Below are positions 1 to 8,493 of a DNA stretch of 64,000 nucleotides, piece after piece. The notes under the pieces were generated by a model, which was not told where the DNA came from, searched no databases, and was given only the letters and a program-made list of their open reading frames with translations. The DNA is taken from assembly GCA_030427925.1 (NCBI GenBank), contig JAUICJ010000003.1:62001-126000 (forward strand), in the 5' to 3' direction. The DNA comes from Bacteroidia bacterium. Its GTDB lineage: Bacteria > Bacteroidota > Bacteroidia > Flavobacteriales_D > Sanyastnellaceae. Numbering within the stretch: the first letter of the stretch is position 1; the number at the start of each line of letters is the position of its first letter. The position numbers were made by a program, and so were the translations under genes.

Positions 1-457
1 CCTTTTCGTCGAGACGCTTGCATTCGTTGAGCAAGGCCTTCGCTTGTTGCGGGCGGCGTTGGGCGCTCGCCACCACCGCCAGGTTGAGTTTCGCCGCGGC
101 TTGGTCGTAGGATTGCTTCAAGCCCAAATCCAACGCCGTCCGCAAATGCTTCGCCGCCTCGTTCATGTTCTGTTCCATCGTCAAGCTTCCCGTCAAGAAA
201 TGGTAATAGGCGCGGCGGCGCTTCCACAAATGATTCGGGTTGATGCGCCCGAGCCAGGTGCGCGCCTCGTCCATTTTTTGTTGCCGCAGGTTGGCGAACG
301 CCAAAATGAGCCGGATGCTTTGCAGGGATGCCAACACGCCCAAGGCCGCGACCAACACCATGCCGATGCCGCTTCCGATGTGCCCTTTCGTGAACAAGAA
401 GATGGCGTATCCGAGGGAGGCGGCCGTCAAGGCGATTTTTATGATGCGGGTGTCCAT
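1..457 (-). CDS. Membrane-anchored TPR-like protein, C-terminus cut by window edge
   Basis: An open frame reads leftward from ATG at 457 and leaves the window without a stop, so at least 152 residues are present. The protein starts with MDTRIIKIALTAAS and has two hydrophobic segments, about residues 5-23 and 30-50, that should anchor it in the inner membrane. The rest is alpha-helical and rich in Ala, Leu and Lys, with spacing like tetratricopeptide repeats (for example EAAKHLRTALDLGLKQ). I infer a protein-interaction role; no enzyme motif is visible. It is divergent from ytxJ, with only 41 bp between the start codons, and each strand carries its own -7-like box there. Confidence 0.7.
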   Translation of the reverse strand, partial: MDTRIIKIALTAASLGYAIFLFTKGHIGSGIGMVLVAALGVLASLQSIRLILAFANLRQQKMDEARTWLGRINPNHLWKRRRAYYHFLTGSLTMEQNMNEAAKHLRTALDLGLKQSYDQAAAKLNLAVVASAQRRPQQAKALLNECKRLDEK

Positions 458-469
458 GTGGGAAGGTGG

Positions 470-477
470 TATTTTTG
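470..477 (+). promoter_or_regulatory. Bacteroidetes -7 box for the ytxJ operon
   Basis: TATTTTTG matches the TAnnTTTG consensus exactly and ends 21 nt before the ytxJ ATG. No clear TTG -33 element is seen. Confidence 0.5.
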
Positions 478-482
478 GCCTA

Positions 483-490
483 CAAAAGTA
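483..490 (-). promoter_or_regulatory. Divergent -7 box for the TPR protein gene
   Basis: Read on the minus strand, TACTTTTG matches TAnnTTTG and lies 25 nt before ATG 457. It sits five bases from the plus-strand box, so polymerase could hardly bind both at once. Confidence 0.45.
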
Positions 491-498
491 CCTGAACG

Positions 499-834
499 AT
501 GGAATGGAATGAAATGGCGACGCTGAAAGATTTGGAACGCGCAATCGAACGCTCCCACGAGCAACCCGTGATGCTCTTCAAACACAGCACGCGCTGCCCG
601 GTGAGCAGCATGGCGAAACGCCTGACGGAACAGCGCTGGGATCACCCGGGCATCGCGCCGTTCCTGCTCGACCTCATCGCCCACCGCGACGTGAGCAACG
701 CCATCGCCCAGCACCTCGGGGTCGATCACGAGTCGCCCCAAATGCTGCTGGTGAAACACGGAATGGCCACGCAAGTCATGTCCCATTCAAGCATCGACCC
801 CGCGGTGTTGGATGCTACCTTTGTGCTTGAATGA
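499..834 (+). CDS. ytxJ: Bacillithiol-system redox protein YtxJ
   Basis: This 111-residue thioredoxin-fold protein has the family signature FKHSTRCPVSSMA, with the single conserved Cys at residue 33. The YtxJ family is found in bacteria that use bacillithiol and is thought to act as a monothiol bacilliredoxin, reducing mixed disulfides in the cytoplasm. The start at 499 (MEWNEMATL) is preferred over the internal ATG at 514 because family members usually begin with a Met-x-Trp stretch. Its stop overlaps the next gene as ATGA at 831-834, suggesting co-translation. Family assignment is firm; the thiol partner is inferred. Confidence 0.88.
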   Translation: MEWNEMATLKDLERAIERSHEQPVMLFKHSTRCPVSSMAKRLTEQRWDHPGIAPFLLDLIAHRDVSNAIAQHLGVDHESPQMLLVKHGMATQVMSHSSIDPAVLDATFVLE

Positions 835-1454
835 AGAAGATCCTAAAAATTCGGGTGGTCCTCGACGTGGTGGAGGACGTCTTCCGCGACATCGAAATTG
901 AAGCCGATGTGCCGTTGGTGCATTTGCATGCTGCGACCTTGGATGCGTTCGGGTGGGAAGGCGATGAAATGTCCTCGTTCTACCGGAGCAACGAGCAGTG
1001 GGATCGCGGGGAGGAAATCCCGTTGATGGCCATGCCGGATGGATTCGCAGACGCGGAGGAGCCGTTGGATTTTGAGGAGATGGATTTGTCGACGAGTTCG
1101 GGGCATGCGGACACGCCGAGCATGGAGTCGAAGCAGGTGGGGCAGTTGTTCGCTGAGGTCAACGACCGGGCGGTTTACGTGTACGACTTCCTGCGCATGT
1201 GGTGCTTTTACGTGGAGCTGGTGGAGGTGCTTGAGCCGGAGGAGGGCGCTTCGTATCCGCGGTTGGTGGGCGAGTTTGGGGTGGCGCCTGCGCCGGAAAG
1301 CCGTGAAATCGACTTGGGAGACTTGGGGGACTTGGAGCCTAAAGGGGCCGATTCAACGGGGGATGCCGAACTGGATGCCTACTTGAGCGAAGACGACGAG
1401 GAGGATGAAGCCGGTTACACGAGCTTGGACGACCTGGACCACGACTTGATTTGA
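831..1454 (+). CDS. Plasmid pRiA4b ORF-3-like protein
   Basis: The 207-residue product starts MKKILKIRVVLDVVEDVFRDIE, followed by hydrophobic-strand and FYRSNEQWDRGEEI segments typical of the PRiA4_ORF3 (IS1096 passenger 'TnpR'-named) family. The C-terminal third is very acidic (SEDDEEDEAGYTSLDDLDH). The function of the family is unknown. Despite the transposon-derived family name, no transposase or terminal repeat is nearby and Bacteroidetes carry it as an ordinary chromosomal gene. Its start overlaps the ytxJ stop (ATGA) and its stop overlaps the miaA start (TGATG), so it is embedded in a coupled operon. Confidence 0.8.
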   Translation: MKKILKIRVVLDVVEDVFRDIEIEADVPLVHLHAATLDAFGWEGDEMSSFYRSNEQWDRGEEIPLMAMPDGFADAEEPLDFEEMDLSTSSGHADTPSMESKQVGQLFAEVNDRAVYVYDFLRMWCFYVELVEVLEPEEGASYPRLVGEFGVAPAPESREIDLGDLGDLEPKGADSTGDAELDAYLSEDDEEDEAGYTSLDDLDHDLI

Positions 1455-2365
1455 TGGAGCCCATGCGGCGAGCGAAAGCGGTGGTGGTGGTGGGGCCAAC
1501 GGCTGTGGGGAAAACGGCGTGGGGCATTGAAATCGCCCGGGCCCTCGGAGCTGAGGTGCTCAATGCGGACTCGCGCCAATTCTACCGGGACATTCCCATC
1601 GGTACCGCCCAGCCGACCCCGGAAGAACAGGCGGAAGTGCCGCATCATTTCGTGGGGCATTTGGAATTGGAGGAACTGTATAGCGCTGGGGATTTTCAGC
1701 GGGACGCAGTGCCGTGGGTGATGGCGCGGCCGGTTTCTGTGGTCGTCGGGGGCAGCGGTTTGTACTTGCAGGCGCTGTTGGATGGGCTCGATGAGGTGCC
1801 GCGGGATTTGGCCATCCGGGAGGCCCTGAATGCTGAAATTCAGGAACATGGCCTGCCGAAGCTCGTGGAGGAATTGGGCCAAAAAGACCCCGTCACCGCC
1901 CGCCGAATCGACGCCTCCAACCCGCAGCGCGTGGTCCGCGCCTTGGAAGTTTGCCGCGCCACGGGCCGACCGTTTTCCGAGTTCCATCGCGGCGGTGCTT
2001 CGGAGCGTCCGTTCGACGCGTTGGTCATCGGCATCGAGCGGCCGCGGGAGGAACTCTACGCCCGAATCGGTGCGCGGGTAGCGGCGATGGTGGCGGAGGG
2101 GTTTGAGGAGGAGGCGCGCCGGGTTTGGCCTCGCAAAGCGCTGAACAGCCTGCAGACGGTCGGTTACCGCGAATGGTTCGCCCACTTCGAAGGCGAGCTC
2201 ACCCGCGACGAAGCCCTCACTTGGATTGCCACGCGCACCCGGCAATTTGCAAAGCGCCAAATGACGTGGTTCCGCCGCATGCCCCAAGTGGAATGGTTCG
2301 GTGCCGAGGATTTGAATGCCGCCGTCGAACGCGCCCGCCTTTGGGCCCAATCCTCCGCCTCATGA
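1454..2365 (+). CDS. miaA: tRNA dimethylallyltransferase MiaA
   Basis: MiaA transfers a dimethylallyl group from DMAPP to N6 of adenosine 37 in tRNAs that read codons starting with U. The 303-residue protein has the P-loop GPTAVGKT at residues 14-21, the substrate loop NADSRQFYRDIPIGTAQPT, GGSGLYLQALLDG, and a C-terminal TRQFAKRQMTWFRR segment expected for the tRNA-binding part. Length fits the family. ATG at 1454 is chosen over a TTG three bases upstream. The start overlaps the upstream stop and the gene's own stop overlaps mutS2 as ATGA at 2362-2365. Confidence 0.96.
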   Translation: MEPMRRAKAVVVVGPTAVGKTAWGIEIARALGAEVLNADSRQFYRDIPIGTAQPTPEEQAEVPHHFVGHLELEELYSAGDFQRDAVPWVMARPVSVVVGGSGLYLQALLDGLDEVPRDLAIREALNAEIQEHGLPKLVEELGQKDPVTARRIDASNPQRVVRALEVCRATGRPFSEFHRGGASERPFDALVIGIERPREELYARIGARVAAMVAEGFEEEARRVWPRKALNSLQTVGYREWFAHFEGELTRDEALTWIATRTRQFAKRQMTWFRRMPQVEWFGAEDLNAAVERARLWAQSSAS

Positions 2366-4494
2366 AGACCCCACACCGCTTTCACGGAGAATGGCTCGGT
2401 GGTTTCGATCGCCAAGTCGCGGAGGATTTGGAGTTCGACGTCATTCAGGAGCTGCTCGTGAGTTTTTGCCATGGCGAAACGGCCACGCAGCGGGCCAGGG
2501 AATTGCGCCCTTGGCGCACGCCGAAGCGCATCATTCCTGCCTTGGAAACGACGGCCGAACTGCTCACCATTCGGCGCGAAGGCATGCCGTTCCCGAAAGT
2601 CGCATGCGATGAATTGGGCCGCGAAATCCGGCTGTTGAAGGTGCACGACTCCGTGCTCGACGAATCCGGCTTCATGCGGATCCTCGACGCTTCGAAAACG
2701 GTGAACGGCATCCTGGAAGCGCTGTCAGAATCCGAACGTTCCTTCCCGCGGCTGGAAGAATTGCTCGACGGCATTCCGAACACCACGGAGCTCATCGAAG
2801 CCATCGAATCGGTGTTCGACGCCAAGGGCGAGGTCCGTGCGGACGCTTCCAACCTGCTCGTTTCCATCCGCGGCGAAATGACGCGGGTGCGGCGGGCCAT
2901 CAACCGCGCGTTCATGCGCGCCATCAAGGTGGGCGTCGAGAAGGGTTGGCTGGCCGACACGAAGGAGGGCTTCATCAATGAACGGCGGGTGCTCGCGGTG
3001 AACAGCACGCACAAACGCAAGCTCACGGGCACCGTCCTCGGCCAATCGAACAACGGCTCCATCACCTTCATCGAGCCGGGTTCCTGCATGCCCTTGAATG
3101 CCGAGTTCGAAATGCTGCGCGACGACGAGCGCAAAGAAATCTTGCGGATCCTGCGGGATTTGACGCAGCGCATTCGCCACCACCTGCCCTTGATTCGCGC
3201 GTACCAGAGCGTGGTGGTGGAATTGGATTGGACCCAGGCCAAAGTGCGGCTCGCAGGAGAATGCGGAGCCCACCTCCCCCACCTTCGGAAAGCGCGCGGT
3301 TTTCACCTCATTCAAGCGTACCATCCGTTGCTGCGCATGCAAAACGCGGCAACGGGGCGGCACACCGAACCCCAGACCGTCGAGCTCGCCGAGCGCAGCC
3401 GCATGCTCGTCATTTCAGGCCCCAATGCCGGAGGGAAATCCATCACGCTGAAAACCGTGGGCCTGCTCCAGGTCATGTTGCAGTCGGGCCTCTTGATTCC
3501 TGTCCACCCGAACAGCGAGGTCGGATTCTTCGATGCGGTTTTGACGGACATTGGTGACAACCAAAGCATTGAAAACCAACTCAGCACGTACAGCTACCGC
3601 TTGAACCGCATGCGCGGATTCTTGGAAGTCGGCGGGGCGAGCAGCTTGCTGTTGCTGGACGAATTCGGAACCGGATCGGACCCCGAACTGGGCGGGGCGT
3701 TGGCCGAGGTGTTCTTCGAGGAATTGTACGATCGCGGCTGTTTCGGTGTCATCACCACGCACTACGCGAACATCAAAACGCGCGCCGCCCAAATGCCCGA
3801 GGCGCTGAACGGCTCGATGCGGTTCGATCGGGAATCGCTTGAGCCGCTGTACAAGCTTGACATCGGCCGTCCAGGAAGCTCCTTCACCTTTGAAGTGGCT
3901 GAAATCAATGGCATTCAACCGGATTTGATCGAACGGGCGAAGGGCAAATTGGACAAACGCCGGGTCAAACTCGACGACCTCATCAACTCCCTCGAACGGG
4001 AAAAAGCCCAGCTGACGAAACTCACCGACCGCCAGCTCAGGAAGGACTTGGAGGTGGATCAGCTCCGGACGCAATTGGAGCGGAAGCAAGCGGTTTTGGC
4101 CGAAAAAGCGGAATCCCAACAGGCCATTGCGGAAGAACAAAACATCGCCCTGACGCGCGGCAAGCGCATGCAGCAATTCATCGATCGCTGGGACGTGAAT
4201 TCCAAGAACAAGGAGCTGCTGGAGGACCTCCGGAAGTACCTCGCCGTGGAACGCGCCCGCCAAGAAGACGCCGCTGCCCTCGCGCGAGCGAAACGCGCGG
4301 CAGCCAAAGCCAACGAGCCCAAGCGGCGTCCGAAGCACTTCGTGGAGCGCATTCAAGTCGGCTCGAAAGTCCGCCTCCGCAACGGCAACGAACGGGGCGA
4401 AGTGGTCGCCGTGAAAGGCGATGACATCACGGTGTTGTTCGGGGCGATGCGCATGCGGGTGGAGCGCAACAAGCTCACCTGGCTCGCGAACTGA
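2362..4494 (+). CDS. mutS2: MutS2-family DNA-binding ATPase lacking the Smr domain
   Basis: The 710-residue protein carries the MutS2 core. The clamp/lever helices fill residues 20-330, Walker A is GPNAGGKS at about 353-360, and Walker B LLLLDEFGTGSD has Asp433-Glu434. Next come STYSYRLNRM, a long charged coiled coil at about 530-640, and a KOW-like C-terminal segment (VGSKVRLRNGNERGEVVAV). MutS2 proteins normally continue into an Smr nuclease domain and reach about 780-800 residues; this one stops just after the KOW-like segment. The start at 2362 gives an ATGA overlap with miaA. Expected roles are anti-recombination or rescue of collided ribosomes, but without Smr any nuclease activity is doubtful. 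Confidence 0.85.
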   Translation: MKTPHRFHGEWLGGFDRQVAEDLEFDVIQELLVSFCHGETATQRARELRPWRTPKRIIPALETTAELLTIRREGMPFPKVACDELGREIRLLKVHDSVLDESGFMRILDASKTVNGILEALSESERSFPRLEELLDGIPNTTELIEAIESVFDAKGEVRADASNLLVSIRGEMTRVRRAINRAFMRAIKVGVEKGWLADTKEGFINERRVLAVNSTHKRKLTGTVLGQSNNGSITFIEPGSCMPLNAEFEMLRDDERKEILRILRDLTQRIRHHLPLIRAYQSVVVELDWTQAKVRLAGECGAHLPHLRKARGFHLIQAYHPLLRMQNAATGRHTEPQTVELAERSRMLVISGPNAGGKSITLKTVGLLQVMLQSGLLIPVHPNSEVGFFDAVLTDIGDNQSIENQLSTYSYRLNRMRGFLEVGGASSLLLLDEFGTGSDPELGGALAEVFFEELYDRGCFGVITTHYANIKTRAAQMPEALNGSMRFDRESLEPLYKLDIGRPGSSFTFEVAEINGIQPDLIERAKGKLDKRRVKLDDLINSLEREKAQLTKLTDRQLRKDLEVDQLRTQLERKQAVLAEKAESQQAIAEEQNIALTRGKRMQQFIDRWDVNSKNKELLEDLRKYLAVERARQEDAAALARAKRAAAKANEPKRRPKHFVERIQVGSKVRLRNGNERGEVVAVKGDDITVLFGAMRMRVERNKLTWLAN

Positions 4495-6147
4495 TCAGCG
4501 CACTTGCAAGGACTGGGTTCCCGATGCGCCGGAGGCCGAACGCGCCGTCACGTAATACAGCCCTGATGGCCAACCGGACACGGAGAACTCGTTGATTCCA
4601 TTCGCATGGGAGAGCACGTCCACGCGGCGTCCTTGCGCATCGTAAATTCGGAGTTCGACGACGTGCAGTTGAGCGGGCCATTGAATGCGAACCACGTCTG
4701 TGGCGGGATTCGGGTACAGCTGCCAAGCCGTGCTTGTGAGCAAGGTGTTCTCCACGCTCAGCGCGGTGCAGAAATCCTCGGGTTCGCAGGAAGTGCCGTC
4801 GCCGATGTACGTGCCATCGAGGACCTCCTCGCCGGTTCCAGCGGGATCGAGGAAGGCTTGGAGTTTCTCCGCGGCCGGGATGGGATTGGGACCGTCCCAG
4901 TGGTAGCTGAGCTTCCCGTAGTAGTCGGGCGAGCTCGGGGAAGTGCAGAAGGAACTCCCGCCGGTCAAGGTTCCGATGATGCGCTTGTTTTGGTCAAACA
5001 AAGGCGACCCCGAAGACCCCCCCTCGGTGACGCCGTGATTCGTCTCGGTAGCGTCCCAGCTGACGCGCCAGTGAGCGCCCGGGGCATAAGCAGAACTCGA
5101 AGACACCGGGTCGAACGTGGTCGAAATCTTTTTGCGATCCCCTGAAGGATGGTGAATCCCCACCCCCTCTTGAGCGGGAATGCCTGTCGCGTCCCAGCCC
5201 GCGAGGTAAGGGGTCCACGACTCGAAGATGGGATCCTCCACTTCAACGAGCAGGAAATCCGATCCGGTGATGTTGGAGCCCACCATGTCGTCCGAAGACG
5301 TCAAGAAAATCACCCCCGTGCGGTCGTGTGAGTTAAGGCTGATGGTGCCTCCGCATTCCAAGTACTCGTAGTTGTAGCGCACCTTCATCAGCGCCCAATC
5401 CGAGTCGCTCATGTTGTCGGCGCAGTGAAACGAGGACAACAGCAGTTGCCGGCAATCGCGGGCGGTGTTGTTCACCATCGAGCCCGAGCAGTAAAAAATC
5501 CCCCCGCCCATTGAAACGCGCAAGCGGACCACGGCATCGCGTTGGCACACCCAATCCGCGCCTTCCGGGCAATTCACATCCACCTCGCAAAAATCGCTTC
5601 CCCGATCGCCCCCATCTCCGACCAAATCAAACGCCTCCGGCAACCACAGGTAACGGATGAAGTACCCCAAACCGTTCACGTGCAGCTGAGGCTGACCGAT
5701 GGTCCCCGGCGCTTCCCGGTACGTCATGCGCACCACTTCTCCAGGCACCTCCCCGGACACGAACAAGCCGTGCTCGTTGTTCTCGGAAGCATCGACCAAC
5801 GCGTCCTGGTAGACCGCTGGGAACGCTCCCTCAGGAGAGGAAAAGGTCAATTCGCTCCCCACCGGCAAGTGAAAGGCGTCGAAGTAAACGGCAAGGGCAG
5901 GTGCGCCCGGAATCCGCAAATCAAGTTGCCACTGCATCCCGCCGTCGGGCAATTCGGTCGAGGTTGCGGCCTGAAAGAAATCGACGTCCGCTTCGATGAT
6001 TTCCCCGATGTACGTCTTTCCCGTTTCGGCTTCGTGCCAGGCTGCTCGATCCCACAAGGATTGAACGTCAGGGGCTTGAATGTTGATTTGGGGTTGAGCG
6101 AACGCCACCAAGGGCAAGGACAACGCGAACAGCGACAAAAATTTCAT
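4495..6147 (-). CDS. Secreted trypsin-like (lysyl-endopeptidase-like) protease with T9SS sorting domain
   Basis: A signal peptide (MKFLSLFALSLPLVAFAQ) is followed by a beta-rich N-terminal region and an S1-type protease domain at about residues 190-430. The triad is visible: His241 in SSFHCAD, Asp297 in GSDFLLVEV and Ser381 in EGGSSGSPLF. Many Cys residues (for example 187, 193, 201, 220, 232, 242) suggest disulfides in an extracellular enzyme. The C-terminal 75 residues form a type A T9SS sorting domain, with YPNPATDVVRIQW and GWPSGLYYVTA. It should cross the outer membrane and be released or anchored there. Its stop abuts the mutS2 stop. Its -7 candidate is TAACTTGT at 6166-6173. Length is 550 residues. 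Confidence 0.88.
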   Translation of the reverse strand: MKFLSLFALSLPLVAFAQPQINIQAPDVQSLWDRAAWHEAETGKTYIGEIIEADVDFFQAATSTELPDGGMQWQLDLRIPGAPALAVYFDAFHLPVGSELTFSSPEGAFPAVYQDALVDASENNEHGLFVSGEVPGEVVRMTYREAPGTIGQPQLHVNGLGYFIRYLWLPEAFDLVGDGGDRGSDFCEVDVNCPEGADWVCQRDAVVRLRVSMGGGIFYCSGSMVNNTARDCRQLLLSSFHCADNMSDSDWALMKVRYNYEYLECGGTISLNSHDRTGVIFLTSSDDMVGSNITGSDFLLVEVEDPIFESWTPYLAGWDATGIPAQEGVGIHHPSGDRKKISTTFDPVSSSSAYAPGAHWRVSWDATETNHGVTEGGSSGSPLFDQNKRIIGTLTGGSSFCTSPSSPDYYGKLSYHWDGPNPIPAAEKLQAFLDPAGTGEEVLDGTYIGDGTSCEPEDFCTALSVENTLLTSTAWQLYPNPATDVVRIQWPAQLHVVELRIYDAQGRRVDVLSHANGINEFSVSGWPSGLYYVTARSASGASGTQSLQVR

Positions 6148-6276
6148 AGCGAGGTTTTGAAGGCGACAAGTTACGATGTTCACGAAAGTCTTGGGGAAAA
6201 TTAGCGTTCCGTTCCCCGGCCTGCGCCGCTGAAATCGGTAAATTGCGGCTTCATCGAGCACCTCGAATACCACCTC

Positions 6277-7884
6277 ATGTTGAAATTGATTCTGAGCAGG
6301 GCCGCATTGGCAGTTCTCTTTTTCCCCGCCATTGCTTGGGCCCAAAGCCCCGATCGCGACGCACAAGCCCAAAAATTCAGCACCCTGTTGTACTACATCG
6401 ACGAAATCTACGTCGACTCCGTGAGTGCAAGCGACTTGGTTGAATCGGCCATCGTGGCCATGCTCGAAGAGATGGACCCCCACTCGGTGTACATTCCAGC
6501 TGAAGAACTTCAGGCAGCCGACGAGCCGCTCAACGGCAACTTCGAAGGCGTGGGCATTCAATTCAACATCTTCAAGGACACCATCATGGTGGTGAGTCCG
6601 ATTTCGGGAGGCCCATCGGAGAAATTGGGGATCCTTGCGGGCGACCGCATCGTGACCGTCGATGGCGAAGTGGTTGCGGGCACAGGCGTCACCAACAAAG
6701 ACGTCCAGCGGCTGTTGAAAGGCCCGAAAGGAACAGTGGTTACGGTGGGCATCAAGCGGCCCGGTGTGAAAGGCTTGATTGAATTTGAAATCATCCGGGA
6801 TAAGATCCCCATTTTCTCTGTAGACGCGGCCTTCATGGTGACTCCTGAAATCGGCTACATCAAAGTCAACCGGTTTGCGAAGACGACGATGGAAGAATTC
6901 ATGGAAGCGTTGGCCGATTTGAAAGCGGCGGGCATGAAGGACCTCATTTTGGACTTGCAAGGCAACGGGGGCGGCATGCTCCGGACCGCAACCCACATGG
7001 CGGACACCTTCCTCTCGGACGACAAGTTGCTCGTTTACACCGAGGGCCGAGCGTTCCCGAAGGAGGAAACGCACGCCTTCCGCCGTGGGGGTTTCGAAGA
7101 GGGTCGGCTCTGCGTTCTCATTGACCAAGGTTCCGCTTCGGCTTCTGAAATCGTCTCGGGCGCGGTTCAAGATTGGGATCGCGGTTTGATTGTGGGCCGT
7201 CGGAGCTTCGGAAAAGGACTCGTCCAGCGCCCCGTTAACCTGCCGGACGGCTCGGCGGTCCGCCTGACCGTTCAAAAGTACTACACCCCGTCGGGTCGGT
7301 GCATCCAGAAGCCGTATGACGATGGCGTGGACGCTTATCGCCAGGAGAAATACGAACGGTATGAAAGCGGTGAATTGTTGTCATTGGACAGCCTCGATTT
7401 GCCGGACTCCTTGCAATACCAAACCTTGTTGCGCAAGCGCACAGTCTACGGGGGAGGCGGGATTTTGCCCGACGTATTCGTGCCCCTTGACACCACCGAC
7501 AATTCGCCGTACTTCACGAACATCCTGCGCAAAGGCCTCGATAGCCGCTACGCCCTCACGTACGTGGACAGCTTGCGCGAATCGTTGGAGGCACAATACC
7601 CCACTGAAGATGACTTCGTGGAGGGGTTCCAGCCCACTCAAGAAGAAATCGACGCCTTCATCGCTTTCGTGGAAAAAGAAGGAGTCGAATTCAGCGCTGA
7701 GGATTGGGAGCGCTCGTCCAACGCCATCGTGCTTCGTTTGCGGGCCATGATCGGGAGGAACCTCCACGAAGGCGGAACCTTTTACCGCATCATCAGCGAA
7801 CTCAATGAGTCGCTCCAACGGGCGATTGAAGTCCTTGAAGACGGGACGTTTGATCGCACCAACCTGGCACACCGAACGTTCTAA
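6277..7884 (+). CDS. S41-family C-terminal processing protease with PDZ domain
   Basis: The 535-residue protein has a signal peptide (cleavage near AWAQ, residues 19-22), a PDZ domain at about 88-170 (GVGIQFNIFKDTIMVVSPI) and a tail-specific protease domain. The catalytic dyad is Ser288 within GSASASEIVSGA and Lys313 in SFGKGLVQ, with the 25-residue spacing known from Tsp. It is expected to cleave periplasmic proteins near their C termini. A long C-terminal helical extension runs to residue 535, as in many Bacteroidetes CtpA homologues. It is divergent from the T9SS protease across 129 bp. A -7-like TAAATTGC sits at 6239-6246. Confidence 0.93.
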   Translation: MLKLILSRAALAVLFFPAIAWAQSPDRDAQAQKFSTLLYYIDEIYVDSVSASDLVESAIVAMLEEMDPHSVYIPAEELQAADEPLNGNFEGVGIQFNIFKDTIMVVSPISGGPSEKLGILAGDRIVTVDGEVVAGTGVTNKDVQRLLKGPKGTVVTVGIKRPGVKGLIEFEIIRDKIPIFSVDAAFMVTPEIGYIKVNRFAKTTMEEFMEALADLKAAGMKDLILDLQGNGGGMLRTATHMADTFLSDDKLLVYTEGRAFPKEETHAFRRGGFEEGRLCVLIDQGSASASEIVSGAVQDWDRGLIVGRRSFGKGLVQRPVNLPDGSAVRLTVQKYYTPSGRCIQKPYDDGVDAYRQEKYERYESGELLSLDSLDLPDSLQYQTLLRKRTVYGGGGILPDVFVPLDTTDNSPYFTNILRKGLDSRYALTYVDSLRESLEAQYPTEDDFVEGFQPTQEEIDAFIAFVEKEGVEFSAEDWERSSNAIVLRLRAMIGRNLHEGGTFYRIISELNESLQRAIEVLEDGTFDRTNLAHRTF

Positions 7885-7888
7885 CCCC

Positions 7889-7896
7889 TAATTTTA
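7889..7896 (+). promoter_or_regulatory. -7-like box before the DUF1573 lipoprotein
   Basis: TAATTTTA matches TAnnTTTG at seven of eight positions and is preceded by CCCC, as at the nusB promoter. It ends 20 nt before ATG 7917. Confidence 0.35.
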
Positions 7897-7916
7897 CCAA
7901 ATCAAAATACGCAACG

Positions 7917-8423
7917 ATGAACTTGTCTCAACTTCCGCTCTTGGCAGCGATTGCCGCTGCTACCACGTTGTTTTCTTGCGCTGAAGGCGGCGAAACCAAC
8001 GCCACTGCAGCCGGAACGGAAACCACCAACGAGGCCAAGCCCGACAAGGCCATGGACCCCGCGCGAGCAGAGGCCGCCACTCCGGCAGCACCGACGACCA
8101 CGATGACCTTCACCGAATACGAGCACGATTTCGGTACCATGAACGAAGGAGATGTGGTCACGCACGTTTTTGAATTCACGAACACCGGCAGCGAGCCCCT
8201 CGTGTTGTCCAACTGCAAAGGCTCGTGTGGCTGCACGGTCCCCCAGTGCCCGAAGGAGCCCATTGCTCCCGGAGCCACCGGAACCATCGAAGTGAAGTTC
8301 AACTCCAAGGGCAAAAAGAATGCGCAAACCAAGCGCGTCACCATCGATGCCAACACGGATCCTGCGCAGACGATTTTGACCATCAAGGCGAACGTTACCC
8401 CGAACCCCATGATGGCGAAGTAA
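7917..8423 (+). CDS. DUF1573 lipoprotein
   Basis: The 168-residue precursor has a lipoprotein signal ending in the lipobox TTLFSC and then a low-complexity Ala/Thr/Glu linker. A DUF1573 domain starts at about residue 65 (YEHDFGTMNEGDVVTHVFEFTNTG). The hallmark Cys motif, NCKGSCGCTVPQCPKEPI, follows. DUF1573 has an Ig-like (ASPM/MSP-type) fold and no known enzymatic activity. It is probably a periplasmic or surface lipoprotein. It follows the S41 protease after 32 bp and is closed by a strong hairpin terminator. A second DUF1573 gene lies at 39926. Confidence 0.9.
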   Translation: MNLSQLPLLAAIAAATTLFSCAEGGETNATAAGTETTNEAKPDKAMDPARAEAATPAAPTTTMTFTEYEHDFGTMNEGDVVTHVFEFTNTGSEPLVLSNCKGSCGCTVPQCPKEPIAPGATGTIEVKFNSKGKKNAQTKRVTIDANTDPAQTILTIKANVTPNPMMAK

Positions 8424-8443
8424 TCGCCTGACCCATTTTGTTC

Positions 8444-8474
8444 AACCCGAATGCTCCGGCATTCGGGTTTTTTT
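8444..8474 (+). terminator. Rho-independent terminator after the DUF1573 gene
   Basis: An 11-bp perfect stem (AACCCGAATGC, loop TCCG, GCATTCGGGTT) is followed by a run of T up to 8474. It lies 21 nt after the DUF1573 stop codon. Confidence 0.88.
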
Positions 8475-8493
8475 CGCTCAACATTCTGCTCGC

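Noticed and set aside
831-1454. Mobile element suggested by the IS1096 passenger 'TnpR' family name
   Set aside because: There is no transposase, inverted repeat or target duplication nearby, and the gene is overlap-coupled to ytxJ and miaA.
6148-7275. N-terminal extension of the T9SS protease across the S41 gene
   Set aside because: The start at 6147 gives a perfect signal peptide. The extension is antisense to the conserved S41 protease.
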